In this document: positions 17,478 to 26,890 of the stretch, piece by piece
Position numbering within the stretch: the stretch's first letter is position 1
How the letters are laid out: each line of letters starts with the position of its first letter
NCBI RefSeq assembly: GCF_900103885.1
Contig: NZ_FNIM01000001.1
Span: 62,001-126,000 of the forward strand
Length of the DNA: 64,000 nucleotides
From: Actinomyces ruminicola
GTDB lineage: Bacteria; Actinomycetota; Actinomycetes; Actinomycetales; Actinomycetaceae
Reading direction: 5' to 3'
Notes under the pieces: model-generated
The model's input: the letters and a program-made list of their open reading frames with translations, nothing else
Databases searched by the model: none
Told to the model about the DNA's origin: nothing
Program-made: the position numbers and the translations under genes

Positions 17478-18566
17478 TCAGGAGACCAGGTACTCGGCAT
17501 AGAACAGGCCCAGGCCCAGTACCACACACACGCCGGTGATGATCCAGAAGCGGATGACGACGTTGACCTCCGTCCAGCCGCCCAGCTCGAAGTGGTGATG
17601 CAGCGGAGCCATGCGGAACACGCGCCTGCCCGTGGACTTGAAGGACACCACCTGGATGATGTCACTCATGACCTCGGCGACGAACAAGCCGCCGATGAGC
17701 ACCGCCAGGAACTCGGTGCGGGTGAGGATGGACAGCCCAGCCAGGGCGCCGCCCAGGGCCAGCGAGCCGGTGTCCCCCATGAAGATCTTCGCCGGCGAGG
17801 CGTTCCACCACAGGAAGCCGAAGCAGGCGCCCATGAGAGCAGCGGCGATCATGGCCATGTCGCGCGGGTCGCGGGTCTGGTAGCACAGGGTGGCGACGAC
17901 GTCGGCGTGACCGTAGGTGCATGACTGGTTGGTCTGCCACACGCCGATGAGCGTGTAGGCGGCGAACACCATGGCGGAGCAGCCGGCGGCCAGGCCGTCG
18001 AGCCCGTCGGTGAGGTTGACCGCGTTGGACCAGGCGGTGATCAGGAAGTTGGACCAGATGGTGAACAGGATGATGCCGCCGATGACCCCGGCGAAGGCGA
18101 GGTCCAGACCCGAGTCACGGGCGAAGGAGATGCGAGTGGAGGCGGGGGTCAGCCCGTTGCTGTTGGCGTAGTTCAGGGCGGCCACCGAGAAGGTGATGCC
18201 GATGAAGGCCTGGCCGAGGATCTTCTGCCAGGGGCTCAGCCCCAGTGAGCGCTGCTTGGAGATCTTCTCGAAGTCGTCCATGAAGCCGATGAGCCCCAGA
18301 CCGCCTACGAGGAAGAGCAGCAGGACACCGCTGGCGTGCGGGGTCCTCAGCTCGGTGAGGTTGGCCACCGCGTAGCCGAGCACCGTGGCGATAATGATGA
18401 CCAGCCCACCCATGGTGGGGGTGCCGCGTTTGGTGAAGTGGCCCTGTGGGCCGTCTTGCCGGATGAACTGCCCGTACTCGCGCTTTTGCAGAAAACGGAT
18501 GAGCAGGGGGGTGCCGAGTAGTGACACCAGCAGGCCGACCGCCGCGGACACGAGGATTGCTGTCAT
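17478..18566 (-). CDS. mraY: Phospho-MurNAc-pentapeptide transferase
   Basis: A 362-residue polyprenyl-phosphate transferase with about ten membrane helices that makes lipid I. The Mg-binding and catalytic signatures are present: GFMDDFEKISKQRSLGL near residue 94, NAVNLTDGLDGLAAG near residue 183, and the C-terminal MAPLHHHFELGGW. It overlaps the murF stop by 4 bases, so the two are translationally coupled. Confidence 0.98.
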   Translation of the reverse strand: MTAILVSAAVGLLVSLLGTPLLIRFLQKREYGQFIRQDGPQGHFTKRGTPTMGGLVIIIATVLGYAVANLTELRTPHASGVLLLFLVGGLGLIGFMDDFEKISKQRSLGLSPWQKILGQAFIGITFSVAALNYANSNGLTPASTRISFARDSGLDLAFAGVIGGIILFTIWSNFLITAWSNAVNLTDGLDGLAAGCSAMVFAAYTLIGVWQTNQSCTYGHADVVATLCYQTRDPRDMAMIAAALMGACFGFLWWNASPAKIFMGDTGSLALGGALAGLSILTRTEFLAVLIGGLFVAEVMSDIIQVVSFKSTGRRVFRMAPLHHHFELGGWTEVNVVIRFWIITGVCVVLGLGLFYAEYLVS

Positions 18567-20038
18567 TGGGCTTGCATCTCCTTGAGGCTGTCCCGGAGGT
18601 GGTCGGCCAGGCGCCAGGCGCCCGACCCGTTTGATCCCTTGACCAGGACGACGTCGCCGTCGTGCAGTGGGCCGTCCGGTGCGTCCAGAGCCGTCAGGGC
18701 CGCGTCGGCGTCGGGCAGCTCCAGGGTGTCGACGCCGGCGGCGCGGGCGGCCGCCGCGGCGGGGGCGGCGCCGGCGCCAACGGTCACCAGCAGCGCAACA
18801 CCGCTCTGGGCGGCGAGTTCGCCGGTGCGAGCGTGGTCCGCCGCGGAGGAGGCCCCCAGTTCCAGCATCTCGGAGATGATGGCGACCCGGCGCCGGCTGC
18901 CGGCGAGCGAGTGCAGGGAGTCGAAGGCGGCGGTCATGGAGTCGATGTTGGCGTTGTAGGCGTCGTCGATCAGCAGCAGGTCCCGGCCCAGGAGGGTGAC
19001 ATCCATCCGGTGGGGGCTCTCCAGGTGGACGTGGGCGAGGTGCTCGGCGATGCGTTCGGGTGCGGCACCGGCGGCGAGCGCCATGCCCGCGGCGGCGAGC
19101 GCGTTGGCGACGTTGTGCGCACCCGGCACGGCCAGCCGCAGCCTGCGGGGCGCCTCCAGGCCGGGCAGGTGCAGGTCGAAGACGGCGTGGGCGGCGGCGT
19201 CGAGTTCCACGGTGTCGGCCCGGATGTCCGCTTCCGGCGCTCCGGAGGCCGAGAAGGTCAGCGTCCTCGGGGCCAGCTCCGCCATGGCCGCGGTGCGGGG
19301 GTCGTCAAGGTTGAGCACGGCGGTCCCGGAGGGCACCAGGCCGCGGACGATCTCGCTCTTGGCCCGGGCGACCCCGTCCACCGAGCCGAAGCCCTCCATG
19401 TGGGCATGGCCGACCATGAGCACGGCGGCCGCGTCCAGCGGGGCGATATCGGTCAGGTAGGCGATGTGCCCGGGGGCGGAGGCGCCCATCTCCAGCACGA
19501 GGAAGCGGGTATCGGCGTCGGTCTCCAGCACCGTCAGGGGGAGGCCGATCTCGTTGTTGAAGGAGGCGATCGGCGCAACGGTCGGGGCCTGGGCCGCCAG
19601 CAGCTGGCGGGTCAGGTCCTTGGTAGTGGTCTTGCCCACCGAGCCGGTGACGGCCACCACGGTCAGCGCCCCGCCGTGTCGAGCGGCCCGGCGGCGCAGG
19701 TCTGCCAGGTGCTGGCGAGCCAGTGCCCCGAGCGCAGCCACGGTGTCGGGCACCTCGATCAGCGGCAGCACGGCTCCGGCGTCGCTGAGCGAGGCGCGCG
19801 CAGCGGCGACATCGCTGACCAGGGCGGCGATGGCCCCGGCGGTTGCCGCCGTGCCGACGTGGGCGTGCCCGTCGGTGCGCTCGCCGGCCAGGGCGACGAA
19901 CAGGGCCCCGGGACCCACCCGGCGGGAGTCCGTCACCACCGTGGACACGATCTCCGGCCCCGGTGCGGGGACGGCGTCGGTCGGCAGCAGCGTGCCGGAC
20001 GCGAAGGCGGCGATCTCAGTCAGGCAGCGGTCGATCAT
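18563..20038 (-). CDS. murF: UDP-MurNAc-tripeptide-D-alanyl-D-alanine ligase
   Basis: A 491-residue Mur ligase that adds the D-Ala-D-Ala dipeptide. The P-loop is VTGSVGKTTTKDLTRQLL near residue 130, ASFNNEIGLPLTVL follows, then LEMGASAPGHIAYLTDI and the C-domain DDAYNANIDSM. The start is ATG at 20038 (MIDRCLTEIA), which makes an ATGA overlap with the murE stop. An upstream in-frame ATG at 20053 is inside murE and less likely. Confidence 0.97.
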   Translation of the reverse strand: MIDRCLTEIAAFASGTLLPTDAVPAPGPEIVSTVVTDSRRVGPGALFVALAGERTDGHAHVGTAATAGAIAALVSDVAAARASLSDAGAVLPLIEVPDTVAALGALARQHLADLRRRAARHGGALTVVAVTGSVGKTTTKDLTRQLLAAQAPTVAPIASFNNEIGLPLTVLETDADTRFLVLEMGASAPGHIAYLTDIAPLDAAAVLMVGHAHMEGFGSVDGVARAKSEIVRGLVPSGTAVLNLDDPRTAAMAELAPRTLTFSASGAPEADIRADTVELDAAAHAVFDLHLPGLEAPRRLRLAVPGAHNVANALAAAGMALAAGAAPERIAEHLAHVHLESPHRMDVTLLGRDLLLIDDAYNANIDSMTAAFDSLHSLAGSRRRVAIISEMLELGASSAADHARTGELAAQSGVALLVTVGAGAAPAAAAARAAGVDTLELPDADAALTALDAPDGPLHDGDVVLVKGSNGSGAWRLADHLRDSLKEMQAQ

Positions 20039-21654
20039 GCGGGCTCCCCCCACTTGGCGAGGACCGCCTCACGCATGACCGGGGCGTCGTTGTAGCGGAT
20101 GAACTCATCGGCGATCTCCAGGAAGGGCTCGTGCCCCTTGCCAGTGACGATGACCGTGTCCTGCGGGCCGCACAGCTCCACGCCGCGGCGCACCGCGTCC
20201 CCCCGCCAGGTGGTGATCTCCTCCACGTCGCGCAGGTCGGGACGCGCGGCGCGCACGCCCTGCAGGATGGCGTCGCGGATCGACTGCGGGTCCTCGCTGC
20301 GGGGGTTCTCATCGGTGACTACGAGTACATCGGCCAGGCGGGCACAGACCTCGCCGAGCAGGGGCCGTTTGCCGCGGTCGCGGTCGCCGTCGGAGCCGAA
20401 GACCACGATGAGCCGCCCGGGGGTGATCTGGCGCACGGCCTTGAGGGTCAGCTCCATGGCGTCGGGGGTATGGGCGAAGTCGACTATGCAGGTTCCGCGC
20501 ACGCCGTCGCGCTGGCTGATGCGCTGCATGCGGCCGGGGATGTTGTGGGCGGTGGCCAGCGCGGCCACCGCCGTCTGGGCGGGCACGCCGGCGCGAATGG
20601 CCATCACCAGGGCGAGGGCGGCGTTCTGGACGTTGACGAGCCCGGGCAGCGGGCAGGCCGCGGCGATGGTCTCGCCCGCGGGACCGTGCAGGGTGAAGGT
20701 GGTGGCGGAGTCGGTCATGGATACGGCGGCGTCGCTGACCCACCAGTCGGTGCCGTCCGGGCCGGCGGCGTGCTCGGTGTAGGCCCGCACCCGGTCGACC
20801 GGGATCTGCCCGGAGGCAGCGATGCGCTCGGCCAGCTGGGCGCCCCACTCGTCGTCTACGCAGATGACGGCGCGGCGGGCGTGCTCGGGGGTGAACAGCT
20901 GCGCCTTGGCGTCCAGGTACTCCTGCATGGTCTGGTGGAAGTCCAGGTGGTCGCGCTGGAGGTTGGTGAAGCCGGCGACGTCCACCACCAGCCCGTCCAG
21001 GCGGTGCAGCACGATGGCGTGGCTGGAGGCCTCCAGGCTGGCGGCGCCCACACCCTCCTCCGCAGCCAGGGCGAGCATGCGCTGCAGCACCGGGGCCTCG
21101 ACGGTGGTGCGGGGGGACTCGACCGAGATGTCGCCCACGCGCAGTTCGACGGTGCCCGCGATCATGCAGGCGCCCCGGTGCGCGGTCAGGATCGCGTCAA
21201 GGAAGTAGGAGGTGGTGGTCTTGCCGTTGGTGCCGGTAACGGCGGTGGTGAGCAGGTGCTCGGCCGGGCGGTGGTAGACGGCCGCAGCCAGCGGCCCCGC
21301 AACGGCGCGTGGATCGGGGTGGGTGAGCACGGGGGTGCCGGGGCAGTCGGCGTGCACCCGTTCCGCGCCGGCGGGGTCGGTCAGCACGGCCACGGCTCCC
21401 GCGGCGACGGCCTCGGCCGCGTATGCGGCACCGTGGGTCTTGAAACCCGGAAGGGCGGTGAACAGCTCGCCGGACGCCACGTCGCCGGAGTCGACGCTGA
21501 CGCCGCTCACCTCCAGCGCCTCCACCGAGTCGGTGCCTCCGTCCTCGCGCCGGGCAGGGGTCAGCGAGAAGGCCCGCGCGAGATCGCTCAAGGGTGTGGG
21601 TGCGCACCGTTGCGGGCGCAGCCGGGCGGCCGACTCGTAGGCGTGGTTGCTCAT
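20035..21654 (-). CDS. murE: UDP-MurNAc-tripeptide synthetase MurE
   Basis: A 539-residue ligase that adds the third stem-peptide residue. The N-domain contains VSVDSGDVASGELFTALPGFKTHG, the P-loop is VTGTNGKTTTSYFLDAIL, and DNPR-position residues read DENPR in VVTDENPRSEDP. In DAP-adding enzymes this is DNPR. Many Actinomyces have L-Lys or L-Orn walls, so the substrate (meso-DAP, L-Lys or L-Orn) cannot be set from this motif alone. The ATG at 21654 gives MSNHAYESAARLRPQ; the ribosome binding site is weak (TGGGG). Longer in-frame starts run into the ftsI 3' end. Confidence 0.95.
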   Translation of the reverse strand: MSNHAYESAARLRPQRCAPTPLSDLARAFSLTPARREDGGTDSVEALEVSGVSVDSGDVASGELFTALPGFKTHGAAYAAEAVAAGAVAVLTDPAGAERVHADCPGTPVLTHPDPRAVAGPLAAAVYHRPAEHLLTTAVTGTNGKTTTSYFLDAILTAHRGACMIAGTVELRVGDISVESPRTTVEAPVLQRMLALAAEEGVGAASLEASSHAIVLHRLDGLVVDVAGFTNLQRDHLDFHQTMQEYLDAKAQLFTPEHARRAVICVDDEWGAQLAERIAASGQIPVDRVRAYTEHAAGPDGTDWWVSDAAVSMTDSATTFTLHGPAGETIAAACPLPGLVNVQNAALALVMAIRAGVPAQTAVAALATAHNIPGRMQRISQRDGVRGTCIVDFAHTPDAMELTLKAVRQITPGRLIVVFGSDGDRDRGKRPLLGEVCARLADVLVVTDENPRSEDPQSIRDAILQGVRAARPDLRDVEEITTWRGDAVRRGVELCGPQDTVIVTGKGHEPFLEIADEFIRYNDAPVMREAVLAKWGEPA

Positions 21655-21727
21655 AGAACCCCAATCTATCGTGACAGGACGGTTACGGCCGCCAAACGCG
21701 GAGCGGCGCATGCCAGGAAGAGGGTAC

Positions 21728-23554
21728 TCATCCTTCCTCACCTGCGCTTTCGTTCTGCGCCGCCTCGACGGCGGCATCCGCCTCGGCCGCGGCCTGCGCG
21801 GCGATGACGCTGGGGTCCGGGGCAATGCCCAGGGTGTGCATGGCGGCCAGCGCGACCTTGCGGAACACCGGTGCGGACACCGTGCCGCCGTAGGTGCCCT
21901 CCGGACGGTAGACGATGACGGCGACGGCGATGGCCGGGTCGCGTGCAGGAGTGAAGCCTACGAAGGAGGCGACCGTGCCGTCCTCGGTGAGGATCTCGGT
22001 GGTACCGGTCTTTCCGGCCACCAGGTAGCCGTCGATTGAGGCCGCCTCGGCGGTACCGCCGTCCTGGGTGACGCCGATGAGCATCTCCGTGAGCGTCTGG
22101 GCAGTCTCTTCGCTGAGCACCCGTACCCCGGCGGGGGTCTCCTGCGCAGTCTCGTTGCCTTCGGCGTCGATCCAGGCGTCCACCACCCGCGGGGACACGC
22201 GCACGCCCTTGTTGGCGACGGTGGCGAGCACCTGAACGGCCTGCAGGGCGGTGCCGGCAATGCCCTGCCCGAACATGGTGGTGTAGCGGGTGCGATCGTC
22301 CCAGTCGGCCACGGCGCTGACCATGCCGGCGGACTCGGCGGGCATCTCGATGCCGGTCGTCTGCCCATAGCCGAACTGCTTGAGGTAGTTGTAGCGGACC
22401 TCGTCGTCGAGCTGCTCACCGATCTGGACGGTGCCGACGTTGGAGGACTCGGCCAGGACCCCGGCAGAGGTGAGGGTCTGCGTATCGTGGTAGTGGGAGT
22501 CGTGGAAGCTCTGCCCATTCGCGGCCGTCCAGGTGTACGGGACCGTCCAGGTGTCTTCCGGATCCAGGGTGCCCTCCTCAAGGGCGGCCGCGAAGGTTAT
22601 GACCTTGCCGACACTTCCCGGTTCGAAGATGGCCTGAACGCTGCGGGCGTTGCGGGACTCCTCCGGGGTGGCGGCTGGATCGGAGGGGTCCACCGCCCCG
22701 GAGTCGGCGAGCACCAGCAGCTTGCCGGTTGACGGCTCCATGACCACTACGCAGCCCCAGTCGGCCCCCTGGGCGCCGACCACCTCGTCAATGGCCTCCT
22801 GGGCGATCGCCTGCAGATCGGGGTTGATGGTGGTGCGCACACTGGTGCCCGCGGTGGCCGCGACCTCCTCCTGCTCGCCGGTGGGGATGATGGCGCCTGA
22901 CTTGCCGACCTCCACGCTGCCCTGCCCGTCGACGCCGGTCAGGACTTCGTTCTGAGTCAGTTCCAGTCCGGCCGAGCCGATGAGCGCGCGCCCGTCCCCC
23001 TCGTAGGTGTAGCCCAGGACGTTGCCGGCGACGGATCCGGCCGGGTAGGTGCGCCGGGTGCGCTGGTCCGGTTCCACGCCGGGGATGGCCAAGGCGTTGA
23101 TACGGCGCCAGGTGTCCGGGTCGACCGCCTCGGCGACGACGGCGTAGGTGGACTCCCCCACCATCTTGGCGCCGAGTTCCTGGGCATCCACCCCCAGGAT
23201 CTCAGCCATCTGCTCGGCTGCCGCCGCCGCGCCGTGACCGACGACCTCGTTGCTGGTCTGCCCGGTGGTGGGGTCCGTGAGTTCCTCGGTGCGTTCATAC
23301 TGGGCGATCTTCACCTGGTTGACGCCGATGTCATAGGACACGGCGGAGGAGGCGAGGATCGTGCCGTCACGGCCGAGAATGTCGCCTCGGGGGGCCCGGT
23401 TGACCCAGGTCACGGTGCGTTCCGCCTGCGCCTTGGCAGCCAGTGCCGGACCGTCAACCACTTGCAGCCAGGCGGTTTTGCCCGCCAGCGCACCGAATCC
23501 CGCCAGCCCCATCAGCTGCAGGACGCGGCGTCGGCTCGGGTTGACCGGGTTCAC
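21728..23554 (-). CDS. ftsI: FtsI / PBP3 septal transpeptidase (class B PBP)
   Basis: A 608-residue bitopic penicillin-binding protein that crosslinks septal peptidoglycan. The N-terminus has one membrane segment (about residues 12-28). The dimerisation domain starts with NRAPRGDILGRDGTILA. The transpeptidase motifs are Ser314-x-x-Lys317 (EPGSVGK), Ser370-Ser371-Asn372 and Lys515-Thr-Gly517. The very N-terminus, SRRRVLQLMGLAGFG, looks like a twin-arginine signal, which is odd for FtsI. Its ATG overlaps the ftsL stop by 4 bases. FtsW is its expected glycosyltransferase partner. Confidence 0.97.
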   Translation of the reverse strand: MNPVNPSRRRVLQLMGLAGFGALAGKTAWLQVVDGPALAAKAQAERTVTWVNRAPRGDILGRDGTILASSAVSYDIGVNQVKIAQYERTEELTDPTTGQTSNEVVGHGAAAAAEQMAEILGVDAQELGAKMVGESTYAVVAEAVDPDTWRRINALAIPGVEPDQRTRRTYPAGSVAGNVLGYTYEGDGRALIGSAGLELTQNEVLTGVDGQGSVEVGKSGAIIPTGEQEEVAATAGTSVRTTINPDLQAIAQEAIDEVVGAQGADWGCVVVMEPSTGKLLVLADSGAVDPSDPAATPEESRNARSVQAIFEPGSVGKVITFAAALEEGTLDPEDTWTVPYTWTAANGQSFHDSHYHDTQTLTSAGVLAESSNVGTVQIGEQLDDEVRYNYLKQFGYGQTTGIEMPAESAGMVSAVADWDDRTRYTTMFGQGIAGTALQAVQVLATVANKGVRVSPRVVDAWIDAEGNETAQETPAGVRVLSEETAQTLTEMLIGVTQDGGTAEAASIDGYLVAGKTGTTEILTEDGTVASFVGFTPARDPAIAVAVIVYRPEGTYGGTVSAPVFRKVALAAMHTLGIAPDPSVIAAQAAAEADAAVEAAQNESAGEEG

Positions 23555-24026
23555 TGGGCGTCGTCCGCCTCGGCGGCGGCGCCGCCCGCCAGAGTGGAGT
23601 CCGTCAGATCAATGACTCCGGGAGCCGCCGCCGGGACCATGCCCAGCTCGGCCGCCCGGGCCGCCAACGTGTCTGCGGCGGAAGCCTCCTGAACCTCGGC
23701 GCGCACGGTCTCGATGTGGTCATTCAGCACGTTGAGCTCGACCTGCGCGGTCTTCATCTTGTAGGCCGTGTCCGCCATCCAGGCGTTGAGCAGCATGGAG
23801 GACACCAGGGCGCAGGCGAGGACACCGATGACCAGGGCCAGGAAGGGCAGGGTGCGAGGAGAGGGGATGATGCCGCGCACTACGCGCAGCTCGGGCCGGC
23901 CGGAGGCCTCCCCTGCGGGACGCGCCTGCGGCGCGGGCCTGCGGGCAGCCCGGGCAGTGGCGCCGTCGGTCAGTGAGCGCCAGGACGGACTGGCCGTGGC
24001 GCTGCGGCGGACCTTCGCTGCGGTGG

Positions 24027-24030
<4 letters not shown>
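23551..24030 (-). CDS. ftsL: FtsL-like septum protein
   Basis: A 159-residue bitopic protein. A basic Ala/Arg-rich N-tail leads to one transmembrane helix (about residues 60-84, PFLALVIGVLACALVSSMLL). A coiled coil follows (YKMKTAQVELNVLNDHIETVRAEV) and then an Ala-rich acidic tail. Position between rsmH and ftsI and this layout identify FtsL. Sequence conservation in the family is low, so position carries much of the weight. It overlaps both neighbours by 4 bases. Confidence 0.87.
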
Positions 24031-25097
<1,067 letters not shown>

Positions 25098-25363
25098 GAG
25101 TGTCCTCCTTCCGTGCGGGTGTGGATCGGCCGTGCCCCTGCTGTGGGGCTCGGCGCTTACTGGGCTTTTGGTGCTGTTGGGCTGGGGGCGCCGTTCGGCC
25201 AGGACTCCTCCCGCGGGTTCCGGCGCCGGGGAAGAGGCGTCGGACGCTGCGGCGGGCGGAGACCTCACGGAACGGGGCCCGTTTCCGGTCGTCCTCCGGG
25301 GCACCGGGACTCGGCGGATGCCGGCCCGAGTGCCTGATGGCTGTGTGCAGTTGTGCCGCCGGG

Positions 25364-25795
25364 TCAGAAGAACCCGGGGATGATCTCCTCGGCGGTGTCG
25401 GCGAACACCTGCTCCTGGGCGGCGAGGTAGGTCTCCCACGCCCCCGCATCCCAGATCTCCACGCGCGCGCCGGCGCCGATGACCGCCAGGTCGCGGCCGA
25501 GCCCGGCGTAGGCGCGCAGTGGAGCGGGGATGGTGATGCGGCCCTGCTTGTCGGGGATCTGCGAGTCGGCGCCGGAGAGCATGACGCGGACGTAGTCGCG
25601 CGCCTGCTTCTGCGCCAGGGGAGCCTCGCGGAGCTGGGCGTACATGCGCTCGAACTCAGCGGAGGTGAAGGCGTAGATGCAGTGCTCCTGGCCACGGGTG
25701 AGGATCACGCCCCCGGCAAGCTCGTCACGGAACTTCGCCGGGAGGATGAGCCGCCCCTTCTCGTCCAGGCGGGGAGCGTGGGTGCCCAGGAACAA
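25364..25795 (-). CDS. mraZ: Transcriptional regulator MraZ
   Basis: A 143-residue AbrB-fold DNA-binding protein. Two SpoVT/AbrB half-repeats are visible: [22 protein letters not shown] and then [22 protein letters not shown]. MraZ forms a ring that binds tandem GTGG-type repeats before its own gene and represses the dcw cluster. The start codon is TTG at 25795; the next codons upstream run into an in-frame TGA, and GTGAGGTCCG precedes it. It is the first gene of the cluster, and a repeat operator sits 35-74 bases upstream. Confidence 0.96.
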   Translation of the reverse strand: MFLGTHAPRLDEKGRLILPAKFRDELAGGVILTRGQEHCIYAFTSAEFERMYAQLREAPLAQKQARDYVRVMLSGADSQIPDKQGRITIPAPLRAYAGLGRDLAVIGAGARVEIWDAGAWETYLAAQEQVFADTAEEIIPGFF

Positions 25796-25829
25796 CGGAC
25801 CTCACACTCCTTTCCCCTCGACGATCCGA

Positions 25830-25869
25830 CGTGCCCCACATTACTCCACTTCCCTCCCCTTTCTTCCAC
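25830..25869 (-). promoter_or_regulatory. MraZ operator: four 10-bp repeats
   Basis: Read on the minus strand: GTGGAAGAAA, GGGGAGGGAA, GTGGAGTAAT, GTGGGGCACG, four back-to-back 10-base units of GTGG[A/G]N5 type. This is the known MraZ box layout in front of mraZ. The TAATGT in the third unit could double as a -10 element, which fits autorepression. Confidence 0.8.
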
Positions 25870-25953
25870 TATGCGGCCGCAAACCCGGGTCACGATCGCG
25901 TCGACGCGGCCGACAGACAGGACTTTTCCCTGCAATCACGCACCCCAGCCGGG

Positions 25954-26110
25954 GTGGAGGAAGGTGGAGGAGAAGGGGCGCCCGGTGGCGCCGCGGGCGT
26001 GGCGGCCTCCGCCGACGGCGGGCGACTCCAGAGCAGTGCGGGCGCGGGCAGGGCGCATTGATCTGTGGCGGCGCCGAGTCAGCACCGCCCGTGGAGGAAA
26101 GTGGAGGGGC
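25954..26110 (+). promoter_or_regulatory. Two additional GTGGAGG 10-bp repeat pairs, opposite orientation
   Basis: GTGGAGGAAG-GTGGAGGAGA starts at 25954 and GTGGAGGAAA-GTGGAGGGGC starts at 26091. They have the same 10-base pitch as the MraZ operator but lie on the plus strand, 85 and 222 bases further from mraZ. No plus-strand gene follows them. Confidence 0.5.
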
Positions 26111-26160
26111 CGCGTGCGCCCGGCACCAAGGGGCGGGCATAGTCGGCCTCTTCAGGCCAG

Positions 26161-26252
26161 TTGGACCGCTCACGCGCGCTTGGACCGCCGTAACCGGCGG
26201 CTACGGCGGTCCAAGCGGACTACATGGGTCCAGTCGGGGAATAGGGGTCCAA
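26161..26252. repeat. Mirrored TTGGACC array, 19-nt pitch (array C)
   Basis: TTGGACC starts at 26161 and 26180. Inverted copies (GGTCCAA or GGTCCAG) end at 26214, 26233 and 26252. All spacings are exactly 19 bases and the two halves share one symmetry centre at 26197. The inner pair forms a perfect 16-bp stem (26177-26192 with 26202-26217). The same array type recurs at 47566-47677. Confidence 0.92.
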
Positions 26253-26311
26253 CTACGGTGTCCGCGGTCGCGCTCCCAGGCCCGCGACCGACCGCCGACA
26301 CCCAACCGGCC

Positions 26312-26692
26312 CTAGTGCTGGCCGTCGCGGCGCCGCTCCCAGCGCTCGGACTGCCGCTCCATGAAGGATGAGCGGCTCGTCCCGGGTGAGGCCGCCTCAT
26401 CCTTGACGGCGCCTCCACGGGTGAGCATGAGCGTGACGCCCCACACCGCCAGGGCGAATCCGAGCACGCCCAGGAGGATGGAGACGACGATGCCGTTGCC
26501 AACGGCCACCCCGGCGATTACCACGGTCAGGCCAACCAGCAGCAGGGCGATTCCGGCGCCGACACGGCGCGGCGAGGGCCGGCGCAGCGTCTTTTCGGCA
26601 TGCTGCATGGTCTCGGCCAGCGAGGGATCCTCATCGCTGAGCTGCTCCTCGAGGTCGCGCAGCACCTGCTGCTCACGTTCTGACAATGCCAT
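26312..26692 (-). CDS. DUF3040 membrane protein
   Basis: A 126-residue protein with the DUF3040 layout: an N-terminal MALSEREQQVLRDLEEQLSDEDPSLAE segment, then two transmembrane helices (about residues 45-65 and 70-90) and a charged C-tail. The family is actinobacterial and often encoded next to mraZ and the dcw cluster; its function is unknown. AAGGGAGGCGTGCC precedes the ATG. The hydrophilic tail (SRSSFMERQSERWERR) is typical. Confidence 0.9.
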   Translation of the reverse strand: MALSEREQQVLRDLEEQLSDEDPSLAETMQHAEKTLRRPSPRRVGAGIALLLVGLTVVIAGVAVGNGIVVSILLGVLGFALAVWGVTLMLTRGGAVKDEAASPGTSRSSFMERQSERWERRRDGQH

Positions 26693-26890
26693 GGCACGCC
26701 TCCCTTCCGCTTATGGGCCTACGCGGACGGCCTGGCGGGTCGTCTCGGCCGATCCGCCCGAACACCACCCAGGATAGGCGGTCGTCGTCACAGGAGGAAA
26801 ACCGGAACGTCCCTACATGGGACAGAACAATGCGCCGATCCGGGATCTTCCCGGCGGTCGCCCCGGTACGTCCCCACGGGGCGCGGCGGC

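Larger units (their letters stand above)
25796..26311. other. 516-base intergenic region upstream of mraZ
   Basis: No gene is supported here. It holds the MraZ boxes next to mraZ (25830-25869), two further GTGGA repeat pairs in the opposite orientation (25954-25973 and 26091-26110), and the TTGGACC array (26161-26252). Nothing recognisable lies in 26253-26311, the stretch after the DUF3040 stop. Confidence 0.8.

Noticed and set aside
18662-21807. Two long plus-strand frames opposite murF and murE
   Set aside because: Same reason: composition and overlap show them to be shadows.
25098-25439. N-terminal extension of rsmH by 114 codons
   Set aside because: The GTG at 25097 has a strong Shine-Dalgarno and the normal N-terminus; the upstream residues are Pro/Arg low complexity.
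25100-26371. 423-codon plus-strand frame across mraZ and its upstream region
   Set aside because: It runs antisense to mraZ and through the MraZ boxes and array C, with no similarity or start signal.
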